This document shows, piece by piece, positions 27,288 to 35,571 of a stretch of DNA of 64,000 nucleotides. How positions within the stretch are numbered: position 1 is the first letter of the stretch; each line of letters starts with the position of its first letter. The notes under the pieces are model-generated. The model had not been told where the DNA came from. It saw only the letters and a list, made by a program, of their open reading frames with translations, and searched no databases. This stretch comes from Marmoricola sp. (GTDB lineage: Bacteria > Actinomycetota > Actinomycetes > Propionibacteriales > Nocardioidaceae), in the NCBI GenBank assembly GCA_025965195.1, contig JAOPXK010000086.1:1-64000 (forward strand). The letters are read 5' to 3'. A program made the position numbers and the translations under genes.

Positions 27288-28510
27288 CGGCCGAGTTCCC
27301 GCCACGCGCTCGCCAACGGCGTACGCCGGTCCAGGGTGGTCGCCTTCCAGCCGTGCGACTGCAACCAGCTGGTGGCGGCCGGTTCCAGGAACGTCGTCTG
27401 TCGAGCGTTCCAGCTGGCGACATCGAGCACCAGGGCGTACGCCGGTCCGCTGGTGCTGTGGATCCGCGAGAAGAAGGCCCGGTCGCGGTCGTCGACCGCG
27501 CCGAGCACCGCCAGGAACATCCCGCCGGTGACGGTGTCGTCGACCCAGTCGGTCGCGAGGGTGCTGATGTCGACGGTCGGCAGCACGGCAAGCTGTTCGA
27601 GCAGCGGGCGCGAGTCGACCGACCCCGAGCCGTCGTGCCAGCCGCGGGTGAGGTCCTCGCCGGTCGCGCTGACGAGCCGGACCTGGTAGCCGAGTGCCGC
27701 GAGGTGCACGGCGATCGAGGCGGCCGCGACCACGGCTGCCTCGACCGACGAACCGGCGCCCTCACCGCGATGGGATGCCTTCCGGTTGTCGATCAACAGC
27801 GTGCACCGCGACTGCCACGGTTGCTCCTCGCGTCGCACCATCAGCTCGCCGGTGCGAGCCGTGCTGCGCCAGTGCACCCGACGCAGGTCGTCGCCGAGGC
27901 GGTACTCGCGCACCGTCACGTCGGCAGCGCTGCCACTCGAGAACGCCCGTGGCCGGTTGTCACCCGAGCCGGTCCACGCGCCGCGCAGACCGATCTGGGG
28001 CAGCTGTTCGACCCTGGGCGTGACGATGAGCGGAGAGGTCTTGGTGAACACCCGGGTCAGCTCGATCAGGCCGAACGGGTCCCCGACCCGGACGTGCAGC
28101 GGTCCCACGTCGTACTTGCCGCGCACGTCGGACCGCACGGGGTAGTCGATCTTCCGGTGCCAGCCCGGCGCCATCGAGTCGATCACGAAACGCGGCCGGG
28201 AGCCCAGCGCATAAGGGATGTGCTCCTCGATCAGCAGGACGCCGGTCGTCGGACCGACGTTGCTGAGCTCGAGTTTCACCTGAGCGGGCTGGCCGGCTTC
28301 GACCTGCCGCGAGCTCAGGGTGCGCACCAGCCCGAGGCGGTTGCCGGAACGCGCGATCCAGCCGGCGGTGATCAGCGGCAGCAACAGGACGAGTACGCCG
28401 ATCCGCACCAGGTCGCGTTCACCGACGAGGATCCCGCAGATGACCGCGGTGACTCCGCCCGCCAGGAAGCCCCGACCACGCAGCGTCAATGCTTGCAGGG
28501 CTTCACGCAC
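27284..28510 (-). CDS. DUF58 domain-containing protein
   Basis: The 408-aa protein has two N-terminal membrane helices (about 12-50), a beta-sandwich region and the DUF58 core with VREYRLGDDLRRVHWRSTARTGELMVRREEQP (about 200-230), followed by a von Willebrand A-like fold with LLIDNRKASHRG. DUF58 proteins are the usual partners of MoxR ATPases and are thought to act as scaffolds in protein maturation. It lies 3 nt after moxR and overlaps the transglutaminase gene. Confidence 0.93.
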   Translation of the reverse strand: MREALQALTLRGRGFLAGGVTAVICGILVGERDLVRIGVLVLLLPLITAGWIARSGNRLGLVRTLSSRQVEAGQPAQVKLELSNVGPTTGVLLIEEHIPYALGSRPRFVIDSMAPGWHRKIDYPVRSDVRGKYDVGPLHVRVGDPFGLIELTRVFTKTSPLIVTPRVEQLPQIGLRGAWTGSGDNRPRAFSSGSAADVTVREYRLGDDLRRVHWRSTARTGELMVRREEQPWQSRCTLLIDNRKASHRGEGAGSSVEAAVVAAASIAVHLAALGYQVRLVSATGEDLTRGWHDGSGSVDSRPLLEQLAVLPTVDISTLATDWVDDTVTGGMFLAVLGAVDDRDRAFFSRIHSTSGPAYALVLDVASWNARQTTFLEPAATSWLQSHGWKATTLDRRTPLASAWRELGR

Positions 28511-28513
28511 GGT

Positions 28514-29485
28514 TCAGGCTCCGAGCGCCGGTCCGGCTGTGGGCACCGGGACGGAGGCCAGCACGTCCGTCAGGATCTCGACGGAGCCGCGCCCGCTCAT
28601 CGCTGCCTCGATGGTCGGTAGCAGCCGGTGGGTGAGGACCTGGGGTGCGAGGTCATAGACGTCGTCGGGGATCACGTAGTCGCGGCCGGCCATCGCCGAC
28701 ATCGCCTTCGCAGCGCGGATCAGGTGGAGGGTCGCGCGTGGCGAGGCGCCCAGCCGGAGCTCGGGGGAGCGACGGGTCGCGGTGCTGAGCGCAACGGCGT
28801 AGCGCTGCACCGGCACCGAGACGTACACGCTGGCAACGACGCCGATCAGCTTGCTCATCTCGGCGGCGTCCGTGACCGGCTCGAGGTCATCGATCGGGCT
28901 GCGGGTGTTGCGCGCCGTCAGCATCGCGATCTCGGCGGCCTCGACCGGGTAGCCCATCGACACCCGGGCCATGAAGCGGTCCCGCTGGGCTTCGGGGAGG
29001 GCATAGGTGCCCTCCATCTCGATCGGGTTCTGGGTGGCGATCACCATGAACGGCGCGTCCAGTTCGTACGTCGTTCCGTCGACCGTGACCTGACGTTCCT
29101 CCATGCACTCGAGCATCGCGGACTGGGTCTTGGGGGAGGCCCGGTTGATCTCGTCGCCGACCACGATGTTGGCGAAGACCCCGCCGGGCCGGAACTCGAA
29201 CTCGCGGGTGTCCTGGTTGAACACCGAGACCCCGGTGACGTCGGAGGGAAGCAGGTCCGGGGTGAACTGGATCCGGCGGACCGAGCAGTCGATCGAGCGG
29301 GCCAGCGCCTTGCTGAGCATGGTCTTGCCGACGCCCGGCACGTCCTCGATGAGCAGATGGCCCTCGGCCAGCAGCACGCCGATCGCGGCGTTGGCGACCT
29401 CGCGCTTGCCCTCGATGACCTTCTCGATGTTGTTGCGGACACGGTCGGTGACCGCCTGCAGCGTGTCCAAATCGGCTGGACTCAC
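28514..29485 (-). CDS. moxR: MoxR-family AAA+ ATPase
   Basis: The 323-aa ATPase has Walker A IEDVPGVGKTMLSKALA (about residue 45), Walker B NIVVGDEINRASPKTQSAML, and sensor 1 in MVIATQNPIEMEGTYALPEAQRDRF. GTG 29485 with GGGGAGA 6 nt upstream is preferred over the 29572 ORF start. MoxR proteins act as chaperone-like ATPases for metal insertion or complex assembly, working with DUF58/VWA partners (family knowledge). It is the first gene of the three-gene operon that diverges from the dcw cluster. Confidence 0.93.
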   Translation of the reverse strand: MSPADLDTLQAVTDRVRNNIEKVIEGKREVANAAIGVLLAEGHLLIEDVPGVGKTMLSKALARSIDCSVRRIQFTPDLLPSDVTGVSVFNQDTREFEFRPGGVFANIVVGDEINRASPKTQSAMLECMEERQVTVDGTTYELDAPFMVIATQNPIEMEGTYALPEAQRDRFMARVSMGYPVEAAEIAMLTARNTRSPIDDLEPVTDAAEMSKLIGVVASVYVSVPVQRYAVALSTATRRSPELRLGASPRATLHLIRAAKAMSAMAGRDYVIPDDVYDLAPQVLTHRLLPTIEAAMSGRGSVEILTDVLASVPVPTAGPALGA

Positions 29486-29743
29486 GAAACTCTCCCCACT
29501 TCTCCCCACAAGGAGCGCATTCCCGACCATCCGACGCGGTGCGCTGGTCCTAGTCAAGCGCATGTCGCCCAAAAATCACCGCTGTAACCACCGCCGGGAT
29601 CACCGCCGTGACCACCCCCGTTGGTGGGCCCGGTGGCCGAGTCGTCCCGGTTCTCGGGGTCGCCGGAGCGTCTGCGGGGGCCTCGAGGGCAGCAGCTGGG
29701 GTGAAAAGCGGCCGGAAAGAGCGGCGTTGTGGCGGAAACGGGG
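29486..29743. other. Gene-free region between moxR and mraZ
   Basis: No supportable gene is seen. The left half has CACCGCCG-type short repeats (CACCGCCGGGATCACCGCCG) and ordinary GC-rich sequence. The region must hold the moxR promoter on the minus strand, but no unambiguous -10/-35 pair stands out. The right end leads into the mraZ promoter/operator. Confidence 0.5.
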
Positions 29744-29785
29744 TTGACCGTGGAGGGATGTGGAGTAATGTGGAGCGCAGTGGAG
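29744..29785 (+). promoter_or_regulatory. mraZ promoter with four phased MraZ boxes
   Basis: GTGGAG occurs at 29750, 29760, 29770 and 29780, exactly 10 nt apart. MraZ is known to bind tandem short direct repeats of this kind upstream of its own gene (GTGGG-type in Escherichia coli). TTGACC (29744-29749) and TAATGT (29766-29771) form a -35/-10 pair with a 16-nt spacer, so the boxes cover the spacer, the -10 and the start region. This layout predicts autorepression of the dcw cluster. Confidence 0.85.
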
Positions 29786-29810
29786 GAAGGCGGCGGAGAG
29801 GTGGCGCGGA

Positions 29811-30239
29811 ATGTTCAGCGGCACCTACACCCCGAAGCTCGATGAAAAGGGCCGGCTCTTCCTCCCGGCGAAGTTCCGGGAAGACATGAGGGGGGGGCTT
29901 GTGGTCACACGTGGTCAGGAACGCTCCCTCGACGTCCGCACCAAGGCCGACTTCGACGCCTTCGCCGAGAAGTTCAAGAACGCATCGCAGACCGACGCCC
30001 GGATGAGGGCCTACGGCCGGATGTTGTTCGCGCTCGCATCGGAGCAGACGCCCGACAAACAGGGCCGCATCACCATCACGCCGGAGCTGCGCAAGTACTC
30101 CGGCCTCGAGAAGGACGCCGTCGTCATCGGGGTCTACGACCGGATCGAGATCTGGGAGCCCCAGGCCTGGACGGCGTACTCCGAGGCGCAGGAGCAGGAG
30201 TTCTCGGACGTGCAGGAAGAGATCTTCCCGGGGTTCTGA
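29811..30239 (+). CDS. mraZ: Transcriptional regulator MraZ
   Basis: The 142-aa protein contains two SpoVT/AbrB-like half-domains: MFSGTYTPKLDEKGRLFLPAKFR (residues 1-23) and EQTPDKQGRITITPELRKYSGL (about 78-100), the conserved DKxGR pattern of MraZ. It binds its own upstream repeats and regulates the division and cell-wall cluster. ATG 29811 is in the standard position. It is followed by a 214-nt gap, a small membrane ORF, and rsmH. Confidence 0.97.
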   Translation: MFSGTYTPKLDEKGRLFLPAKFREDMRGGLVVTRGQERSLDVRTKADFDAFAEKFKNASQTDARMRAYGRMLFALASEQTPDKQGRITITPELRKYSGLEKDAVVIGVYDRIEIWEPQAWTAYSEAQEQEFSDVQEEIFPGF

Positions 30240-30453
30240 CGCAGAACTGGATCAACGGCTCGACCAACTTAAACAGCGGTGATCGCAGGACGAGGCTCGC
30301 GTCCGCTCTCTGTCTCGGCCAACTGGCGCACCTTCCCCGGTGCCAGAGGGCCGCTTCGCACGGAGAGCGGGCGGGAACCTGGTCAGGCGATCACCTCGGG
30401 CAAAGAAACCGATCAGCACACACGAGATCAGCAGACGTCAGGGGTCGAATCCG

Positions 30454-30597
30454 ATGAGTGGGGCCACAGGCACCGTCACACCCGCACGACGGGTGCGGCA
30501 CGAGGTGCGCGACGGCATCGCCGTGATGGCGTTCTCGCTGGCGGTCTCCTCCACTCTTGCGATCGTCCTGCTCCTGCTCACCCGGCTCGGCCGGTAG
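30454..30597 (+). CDS. Small single-span membrane protein in the dcw cluster (47 aa)
   Basis: The ORF track begins at 30340, but ATG 30454 (with CAGGGG about 10 nt upstream) gives a compact 47-aa product: a basic N-terminus [21 protein letters not shown] followed by one membrane helix to the end ([26 protein letters not shown]). The basic side predicts the N-terminus in the cytoplasm. It lies 13 nt before rsmH, so it is probably translated from the dcw mRNA. I do not recognise a named family; it could be a minor division-complex subunit (inference). Confidence 0.6.
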   Translation: MSGATGTVTPARRVRHEVRDGIAVMAFSLAVSSTLAIVLLLLTRLGR

Positions 30598-30610
30598 CGG
30601 GTCCGTAGCG

Positions 30611-31576
30611 ATGACGAAGCCTGCCCACGTCCCGGTTCTCCTTGACCGGGTCGTTGCTTTGGTGGCCCCGCCCCTCGATCGGCCTGGCTCGGTCCTCCTC
30701 GACGCAACCCTCGGTCTCGGAGGTCACGCCGAAGCCGTGCTGACCCGGTGTCCGGAGGCCCATGTCGTCGGTGTCGATCGCGACCTGCACGCGCTCGAGC
30801 TCGCGGGCGAACGGCTGGCTCCCTTCGGGGAACGGACCACGCTGGTGCACGCGGTCTACGACGAGATCCCCTCGGTACTCGCCGACCTCGGCATCGAGGC
30901 GGTCGACGGGGTCCTCTTCGACCTCGGCGTCTCCTCCATGCAGCTCGACGTGCGCTCGCGCGGTTTTGCCTACGCCGAGGACGCGCCACTCGACATGAGG
31001 ATGAACGACTCGGAGGGGCCGACCGCGGCCGACGTACTCAACACCTATGCGCCCGGCGACCTGGCCCGCATCCTCAAGACGTACGGCGAGGAGAAGTTCG
31101 CCCGCCCGATTGCGAATGCGATCGTCCGGGCCAGGGAGGTCGAGCCGTTCACGAACTCGGCGCGACTCGTCGAGCTGCTCTACTCCACGATTCCGGCGCC
31201 CGCCCGGCGCACCGGTGGGCATCCGGCGAAGCGCACGTTCCAGGCGCTCCGCATCGAGGTCAACGACGAGCTCGACGTGCTGCGTCGCGCGATCCCGGCA
31301 GCCATCGACTCGATCGGCGTCGGCGGCCGGGTGGTGGTGATGAGCTACCACTCCCTCGAGGACCGGATCACCAAGCAGGCCTTCACGGAGGTCACCCGCT
31401 CGAAGGTCCCGGTCGACATGCCGTTCGTGCCCGAGGGCCATGAGCCGGCGCTCAGGCTCGTCACCCGTGGGTCCGAGCAGGCCACCGATGCCGAGATCGC
31501 CCAGAACCCCCGCGCGGCCTCGGTCCGGTTGCGCGCGCTCGAACGAATCCGTCCCAGCACTGGAGCAGCAGCATGA
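30611..31576 (+). CDS. rsmH: 16S rRNA (cytosine1402-N4)-methyltransferase RsmH
   Basis: The 321-aa enzyme (formerly MraW) methylates C1402 in the 16S rRNA P-site. It has the N-terminal [10 protein letters not shown], the SAM-binding [14 protein letters not shown] (about 33-46), [11 protein letters not shown], and the family-specific [15 protein letters not shown] (about 243-257). ATG 30611 gives [11 protein letters not shown], the normal start; the earlier ORF start at 30557 is not supported. It overlaps the FtsL-like gene by 4 nt. Confidence 0.97.
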   Translation: MTKPAHVPVLLDRVVALVAPPLDRPGSVLLDATLGLGGHAEAVLTRCPEAHVVGVDRDLHALELAGERLAPFGERTTLVHAVYDEIPSVLADLGIEAVDGVLFDLGVSSMQLDVRSRGFAYAEDAPLDMRMNDSEGPTAADVLNTYAPGDLARILKTYGEEKFARPIANAIVRAREVEPFTNSARLVELLYSTIPAPARRTGGHPAKRTFQALRIEVNDELDVLRRAIPAAIDSIGVGGRVVVMSYHSLEDRITKQAFTEVTRSKVPVDMPFVPEGHEPALRLVTRGSEQATDAEIAQNPRAASVRLRALERIRPSTGAAA

Positions 31577-32220
31577 GCACCTTGATGAGCCAGGCCCGCA
31601 ACCGCGTCCCGCGCTTTGCCGAGGCCGCGGTCGAGCGAGCCCGGCTCTCCGTGGTGCCGCGTGGTCCCAGCCGGGCCAAGCGCACTCCGTTCGCAGTGCT
31701 GGTCCTGGTGCTGCTCGCCGGTGGTGTGGTCGGGCTGCTGGTGTTCAACACGAACATGCAGCAGAACTCGTTCTACGAGACCTCGCTGCAGACCCGGGCC
31801 AACGCCCTGGTGGCCCAGCAGGAGTCGCTCAACATGGACCTCGAAGCGCTGAGGAACCCTCAGCGGCTGGCCAGGGCCGCCAAGGCCGTCGGGATGGTCG
31901 CGCCGCCGAACCCGGCCTTCGTCCGGCTCTCGGACGGCAAGATCCTCGGCACGCCGATTCCCGCGACCACGGCCGACGCCGTCCGGATCAACTCGTTCCC
32001 GGCTGCCAAGCCGACCGACCTCGCGCCGCCGCCGCGGATCATCAAGGTGGTCGGCACCCCGAGGCTGACGCACGCGCAGAAGGTGGCGCTGCAGAAGGCC
32101 CAGCAGGCCGCCGACACGTTGGCCAACACGGCAGGCACCTCCACGAAGGGGACCACTGGCCCGGGTAGGAAGAACACAGGCACTCCGTCGAACACGAGCG
32201 GTCAGGGAGCGAACCGTTGA
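31573..32220 (+). CDS. ftsL: FtsL/FtsB-like septum protein
   Basis: A 215-aa bitopic protein placed between rsmH and ftsI, the standard ftsL position. It has a cytoplasmic basic N-terminus, one membrane helix (about 40-60), then a short coiled-coil stretch ([38 protein letters not shown]) and a long Lys/Pro/Thr-rich tail. FtsL works with FtsB and FtsQ to activate FtsWI. Sequence conservation is low in this family, so the identification rests on topology and position. The tail is longer than in most FtsL proteins. Confidence 0.8.
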   Translation: MSTLMSQARNRVPRFAEAAVERARLSVVPRGPSRAKRTPFAVLVLVLLAGGVVGLLVFNTNMQQNSFYETSLQTRANALVAQQESLNMDLEALRNPQRLARAAKAVGMVAPPNPAFVRLSDGKILGTPIPATTADAVRINSFPAAKPTDLAPPPRIIKVVGTPRLTHAQKVALQKAQQAADTLANTAGTSTKGTTGPGRKNTGTPSNTSGQGANR

Positions 32221-34040
32221 GCCGGGCACAGGCACGATCGCTCCGTGGGTCGTCGGTGATCCGGCTGCGCGCGGCCCTCATCGTGATGACGATGATCCTG
32301 TCGCTCTTCGGAGCCCGGCTCTTCCAGCTCCAGGGGGTTGACCCGAACGACTACGCGGCAGCGGCTGCGGCCACTGGACTGGTGACCCTCGACCTGCCGG
32401 CCACCCGCGGCCAGATCCTGGATCGCAACGGCACGCCGCTGGCGGAGTCGGTCGACGGGCTGATGATCGTGGCCGACCCGTCCAGGACCAAGGACCATGC
32501 CGAGGAGATCGCGAAGATCCTCGCCGACCGGCTGCACCTCGACTACTTCGACGTACTCGCCACCCTGCAGAAGGCCACCACGAAGTCGGGGAACCCGAAC
32601 CACTTCGCCTACATCGCGCGCCGCATCCCGTCGACGCTCGCCACCAGCGTCGTGGCCGAGATCGACAAGCCCAAGGACGCCCAGGGCCGGCCGTTGTACG
32701 CCGGTATCGACACCCGTCGCGACCCGCTGCGCAACTATCCGGCCGGCGACGTCGCGGCCAACCTGCTCGGCTTCATGGGCGCCAACGGCGACCTGAGTGC
32801 CGGCGGCGGCGGCCTGGAGCAGAGCTTCAACAAGATGCTCGCCGGCAAGGATGGCACCGAGACCTATGAGGTCGGTGGCAACAACCGGATCCCGCTCGGG
32901 GAGAACACCGAGGTCAAGCCGGTCAACGGCCAGAACCTGCATCTCACGATCGACCGGGACGTCCAGTGGTACGCCCAGCGTGCCGTCCGGACCGCTGTAC
33001 AGCACTCGGGGGCGGACTCCGGCGCCGCGATCGCAATGGACACCCAGACCGGCGAGATCCTCGCCCTGGCCGACTACCCGACGTTCGACGCCAACAACCC
33101 GGGTGCGTCGAAGAAGGACGACCTCGGCGCCCGCTCGCTCAGCGACGTCTACGAGCCCGGATCGGTCGAGAAGACGCTGACCACGTCGGCCCTGATCAAC
33201 CTGGGCCGGGTCAGCCCGAGGACCAAGATCGCGCTTCCAGCCAACCAGATCGGTGGCGCCGGGTTGACGGTCGCCGATCGGGTGATCCACGACTACTTCA
33301 ACCACCCCAAGATCCACCTGACGCTCGCCGGGGTGATCGCGCTGTCCTCCAACATCGGCACCGCCCTGGCTGCCACGAAGTTCAAGCCGGGTGAGCTGCC
33401 CACCTACCTCCACGACTTCGGGCTCGGCCAGCGCAGCAACATCGGCATCCCCGGGGAGACTGCCGGTCTGGTCCCCAGCGGCAACTGGTCCGACCTGACC
33501 CGGTCCGAGGTCGCGTTCGGGCAGGGCATCTCGGTGAACGCGTTGCAGATGGTCACCGCGGTCAACGCGATCGCCAACGGCGGACAGCTGGTCACGCCCA
33601 GCCTGATCGAGGGACGTGCCACGACGGGTGCTGGAGCCGCAGTCGGCACCGCCATGACCACCCGCCGCCAGGTCATCACTCCCGAGACGGCCCGAAAAGA
33701 AACCTCGATGATGGAGATGGTGACCACTCAGGGCGCCGGTACCGCGCCGGAGGCGAAGGTCCCCGGATATCGCACCGCCGGCAAGACCGGCACGGCCCAG
33801 GAGGTCGGCGCGACCTGCAAGTGCTACGACGGCAGCCTCGACGTGTCGTTCGCCGGGTTCGCGCCCGCCGACAAGCCGCGCTTCACCGTCTACGTGGTGA
33901 TCAAGAACCCCCGCTCTGCTGGCGCCGGTGGTGGCGTGACCGCCGGCCCGCCGTTCCGGGAGATTCTCAGCTACCTGCTCCAGAAGTACGCCGTTCCGCC
34001 CACCGAGACCCCGCCGGCCGCCCTGCCGATCGAATGGTGA
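32217..34040 (+). CDS. ftsI: Septal penicillin-binding protein FtsI (PBP2b/PBP3 class)
   Basis: The 607-aa transpeptidase starts at TTG 32217, overlapping ftsL by 4 nt. It has one N-terminal membrane anchor (about 18-38), a dimerisation domain beginning LPATRGQILDRNG, and a transpeptidase domain with SVEK (SxxK, nucleophilic Ser about 317), SSN (SxN, about 378) and KTGT (about 523). It crosslinks septal peptidoglycan with the glycosyltransferase FtsW, encoded 5.5 kb downstream. A CKCY pair after the KTGT motif suggests a local disulfide, common in actinobacterial homologues. Confidence 0.96.
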   Translation: MSRAQARSLRGSSVIRLRAALIVMTMILSLFGARLFQLQGVDPNDYAAAAAATGLVTLDLPATRGQILDRNGTPLAESVDGLMIVADPSRTKDHAEEIAKILADRLHLDYFDVLATLQKATTKSGNPNHFAYIARRIPSTLATSVVAEIDKPKDAQGRPLYAGIDTRRDPLRNYPAGDVAANLLGFMGANGDLSAGGGGLEQSFNKMLAGKDGTETYEVGGNNRIPLGENTEVKPVNGQNLHLTIDRDVQWYAQRAVRTAVQHSGADSGAAIAMDTQTGEILALADYPTFDANNPGASKKDDLGARSLSDVYEPGSVEKTLTTSALINLGRVSPRTKIALPANQIGGAGLTVADRVIHDYFNHPKIHLTLAGVIALSSNIGTALAATKFKPGELPTYLHDFGLGQRSNIGIPGETAGLVPSGNWSDLTRSEVAFGQGISVNALQMVTAVNAIANGGQLVTPSLIEGRATTGAGAAVGTAMTTRRQVITPETARKETSMMEMVTTQGAGTAPEAKVPGYRTAGKTGTAQEVGATCKCYDGSLDVSFAGFAPADKPRFTVYVVIKNPRSAGAGGGVTAGPPFREILSYLLQKYAVPPTETPPAALPIEW

Positions 34041-34044
34041 GCGG

Positions 34045-34050
34045 TAGCGT
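34045..34050 (+). promoter_or_regulatory. Possible internal -10 element before murE
   Basis: TAGCGT is followed by 6 nt and GTG 34057. No ribosome site precedes the GTG, so a leaderless internal dcw promoter is plausible. No clear -35 is visible. Confidence 0.3.
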
Positions 34051-34056
34051 CAGCAT

Positions 34057-35571
34057 GTGGCCGTTGTGAGTCTGACCCGCCCGGCCTCGCCGGTGCGGAC
34101 CCCGCTGGACGCGGTCGTCTCACTGCTCGGCGCACGGGTGACCGGAGCCGTCTCCGGAGTCGTGGTGACCGGTCTCTCGCTCAGCACCGAGCGGGTGGCT
34201 CCGGGTGACCTGTACGCCGCCCTGCCCGGCGCCCGGGCCCATGGGGCGGCGTACGCCGACGACGCGGTCGCGGCCGGAGCGGTCGCGGTGCTCACCGATG
34301 CCGAAGGCGCGGCACTCGCCTCGTCGACCGGTGTGCCGGTGCTGGTCGTCGACCGCCCGCGCATCGTCCTCGGCGATCTGGCCGCTCAGCTGTACGGGAA
34401 CCCGGCGTCGGACCTGACCCTGCTGGCTGTCACCGGCACCCAGGGCAAGACCACGACCACCCGGTTGCTCGAAGCCGGCCTGGAGCAGGCGGGCATCCGT
34501 GCTGCGGTTGTCGGCACGGTCGGGACCCGGATCGCGGGCCGGGACGTCAAGACTGCGCTGACCACCCCGGAGGCGCCCGACCTGCACGCGCTCTTCGCCG
34601 TGATGCGCGAGCAGCACGTGGTCGCTTGCGCGATGGAGGTCTCCAGCCACGCACTCGTCCTCGGTCGGGTCGACGGGGTGGTCTTCGACGTTGCGGCGTT
34701 CATCAACCTCGGCCGTGACCACCTCGACTTCCACGCCACCGTCGAGGAGTACTTCGCAGCGAAGGCGTCGCTGTTCACTCCCGCGCGGGCGAAGCTCGGC
34801 CTGACCAACCTCGATGACGAGCACGGGCGGGCGCTTCTCGGCCTGGCCACCGTGCCGATGCGGACGTTCTCGCCGTCGGGGGAGGATGCCGACTGGCGCG
34901 CCGTCGACATCGCGTTGAAGCCCGAGGGATCGACCTTCACCGTGCTGACACCGACGGGCGGGTCGGTCGCCGCCGGGGTGCCGCTGACCGGATCCTTCAA
35001 CGTCGCGAACGCCCTGTGCGCGATTGCCCTGGCTGGTGAAGCCGGCTTCGACCCTGCCGTGGTGGCACAGGGGATTGCGGCTTCGGACGGCGTGCCGGGC
35101 CGTCTCGAGCGCATCGACGGTGGCCAGGACTTCCAAGTCGTCGTCGACTACGCCCACAAGCCCGATGCGGTCGAGGCTGCGCTCGCCGCGCTGCGTCCAC
35201 TGACGACCGGCCGGCTGATCCTGGTGATCGGCGCCGGCGGCGACCGTGACACCGGCAAGCGACCGGTGATGGGCGAGATCAGCGCCCGGCTCGCCGACGT
35301 GCTCATCGTCACCGACGACAACCCGCGCAGCGAGGACCCCTCGGCGATCCGGGCGGCCGTCCTCGCCGGAGCACGCGGTCGATCGAGCGCAGCCGAGATC
35401 ACTGAGATCGGCGATCGTCGTACCGCGATCCGGCAGGCGATTGCCCTTGCCCGCCGCGGCGATACCGTCCTGATCGCAGGCAAGGGCCACGAGACCGGAC
35501 AGGAGATCGACGGCGTGATCCATCCGTTCGATGATCGCGACGAGGTGCGCGCCGCACTGGAGGATCGATGA
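34057..35571 (+). CDS. murE: UDP-MurNAc-tripeptide synthetase MurE
   Basis: The 504-aa ATP-dependent ligase adds the third amino acid (diaminopimelate) to UDP-MurNAc-L-Ala-D-Glu. P-loop GTQGKTTTTRLLEAG (about 128), MEVSSHAL, INLGRDHLDFH, and the substrate-specificity motif DNPRSEDP (about 421), which marks diaminopimelate-type rather than lysine-type enzymes. Nocardioides walls carry LL-diaminopimelate, so that isomer may be used (inference). GTG 34066 is an alternative start. It overlaps murF by 4 nt. Confidence 0.96.
   Translation: MAVVSLTRPASPVRTPLDAVVSLLGARVTGAVSGVVVTGLSLSTERVAPGDLYAALPGARAHGAAYADDAVAAGAVAVLTDAEGAALASSTGVPVLVVDRPRIVLGDLAAQLYGNPASDLTLLAVTGTQGKTTTTRLLEAGLEQAGIRAAVVGTVGTRIAGRDVKTALTTPEAPDLHALFAVMREQHVVACAMEVSSHALVLGRVDGVVFDVAAFINLGRDHLDFHATVEEYFAAKASLFTPARAKLGLTNLDDEHGRALLGLATVPMRTFSPSGEDADWRAVDIALKPEGSTFTVLTPTGGSVAAGVPLTGSFNVANALCAIALAGEAGFDPAVVAQGIAASDGVPGRLERIDGGQDFQVVVDYAHKPDAVEAALAALRPLTTGRLILVIGAGGDRDTGKRPVMGEISARLADVLIVTDDNPRSEDPSAIRAAVLAGARGRSSAAEITEIGDRRTAIRQAIALARRGDTVLIAGKGHETGQEIDGVIHPFDDRDEVRAALEDR

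Noticed and set aside
28628-29587. 319-aa plus-strand ORF opposite moxR
   Set aside because: Antisense shadow of the MoxR ATPase, which has all AAA+ motifs on the minus strand.
30279-30608. 109-aa plus-strand ORF between mraZ and rsmH
   Set aside because: No ribosome site, no hydrophobic or domain pattern; it overlaps the better-supported 47-aa membrane ORF in another frame.
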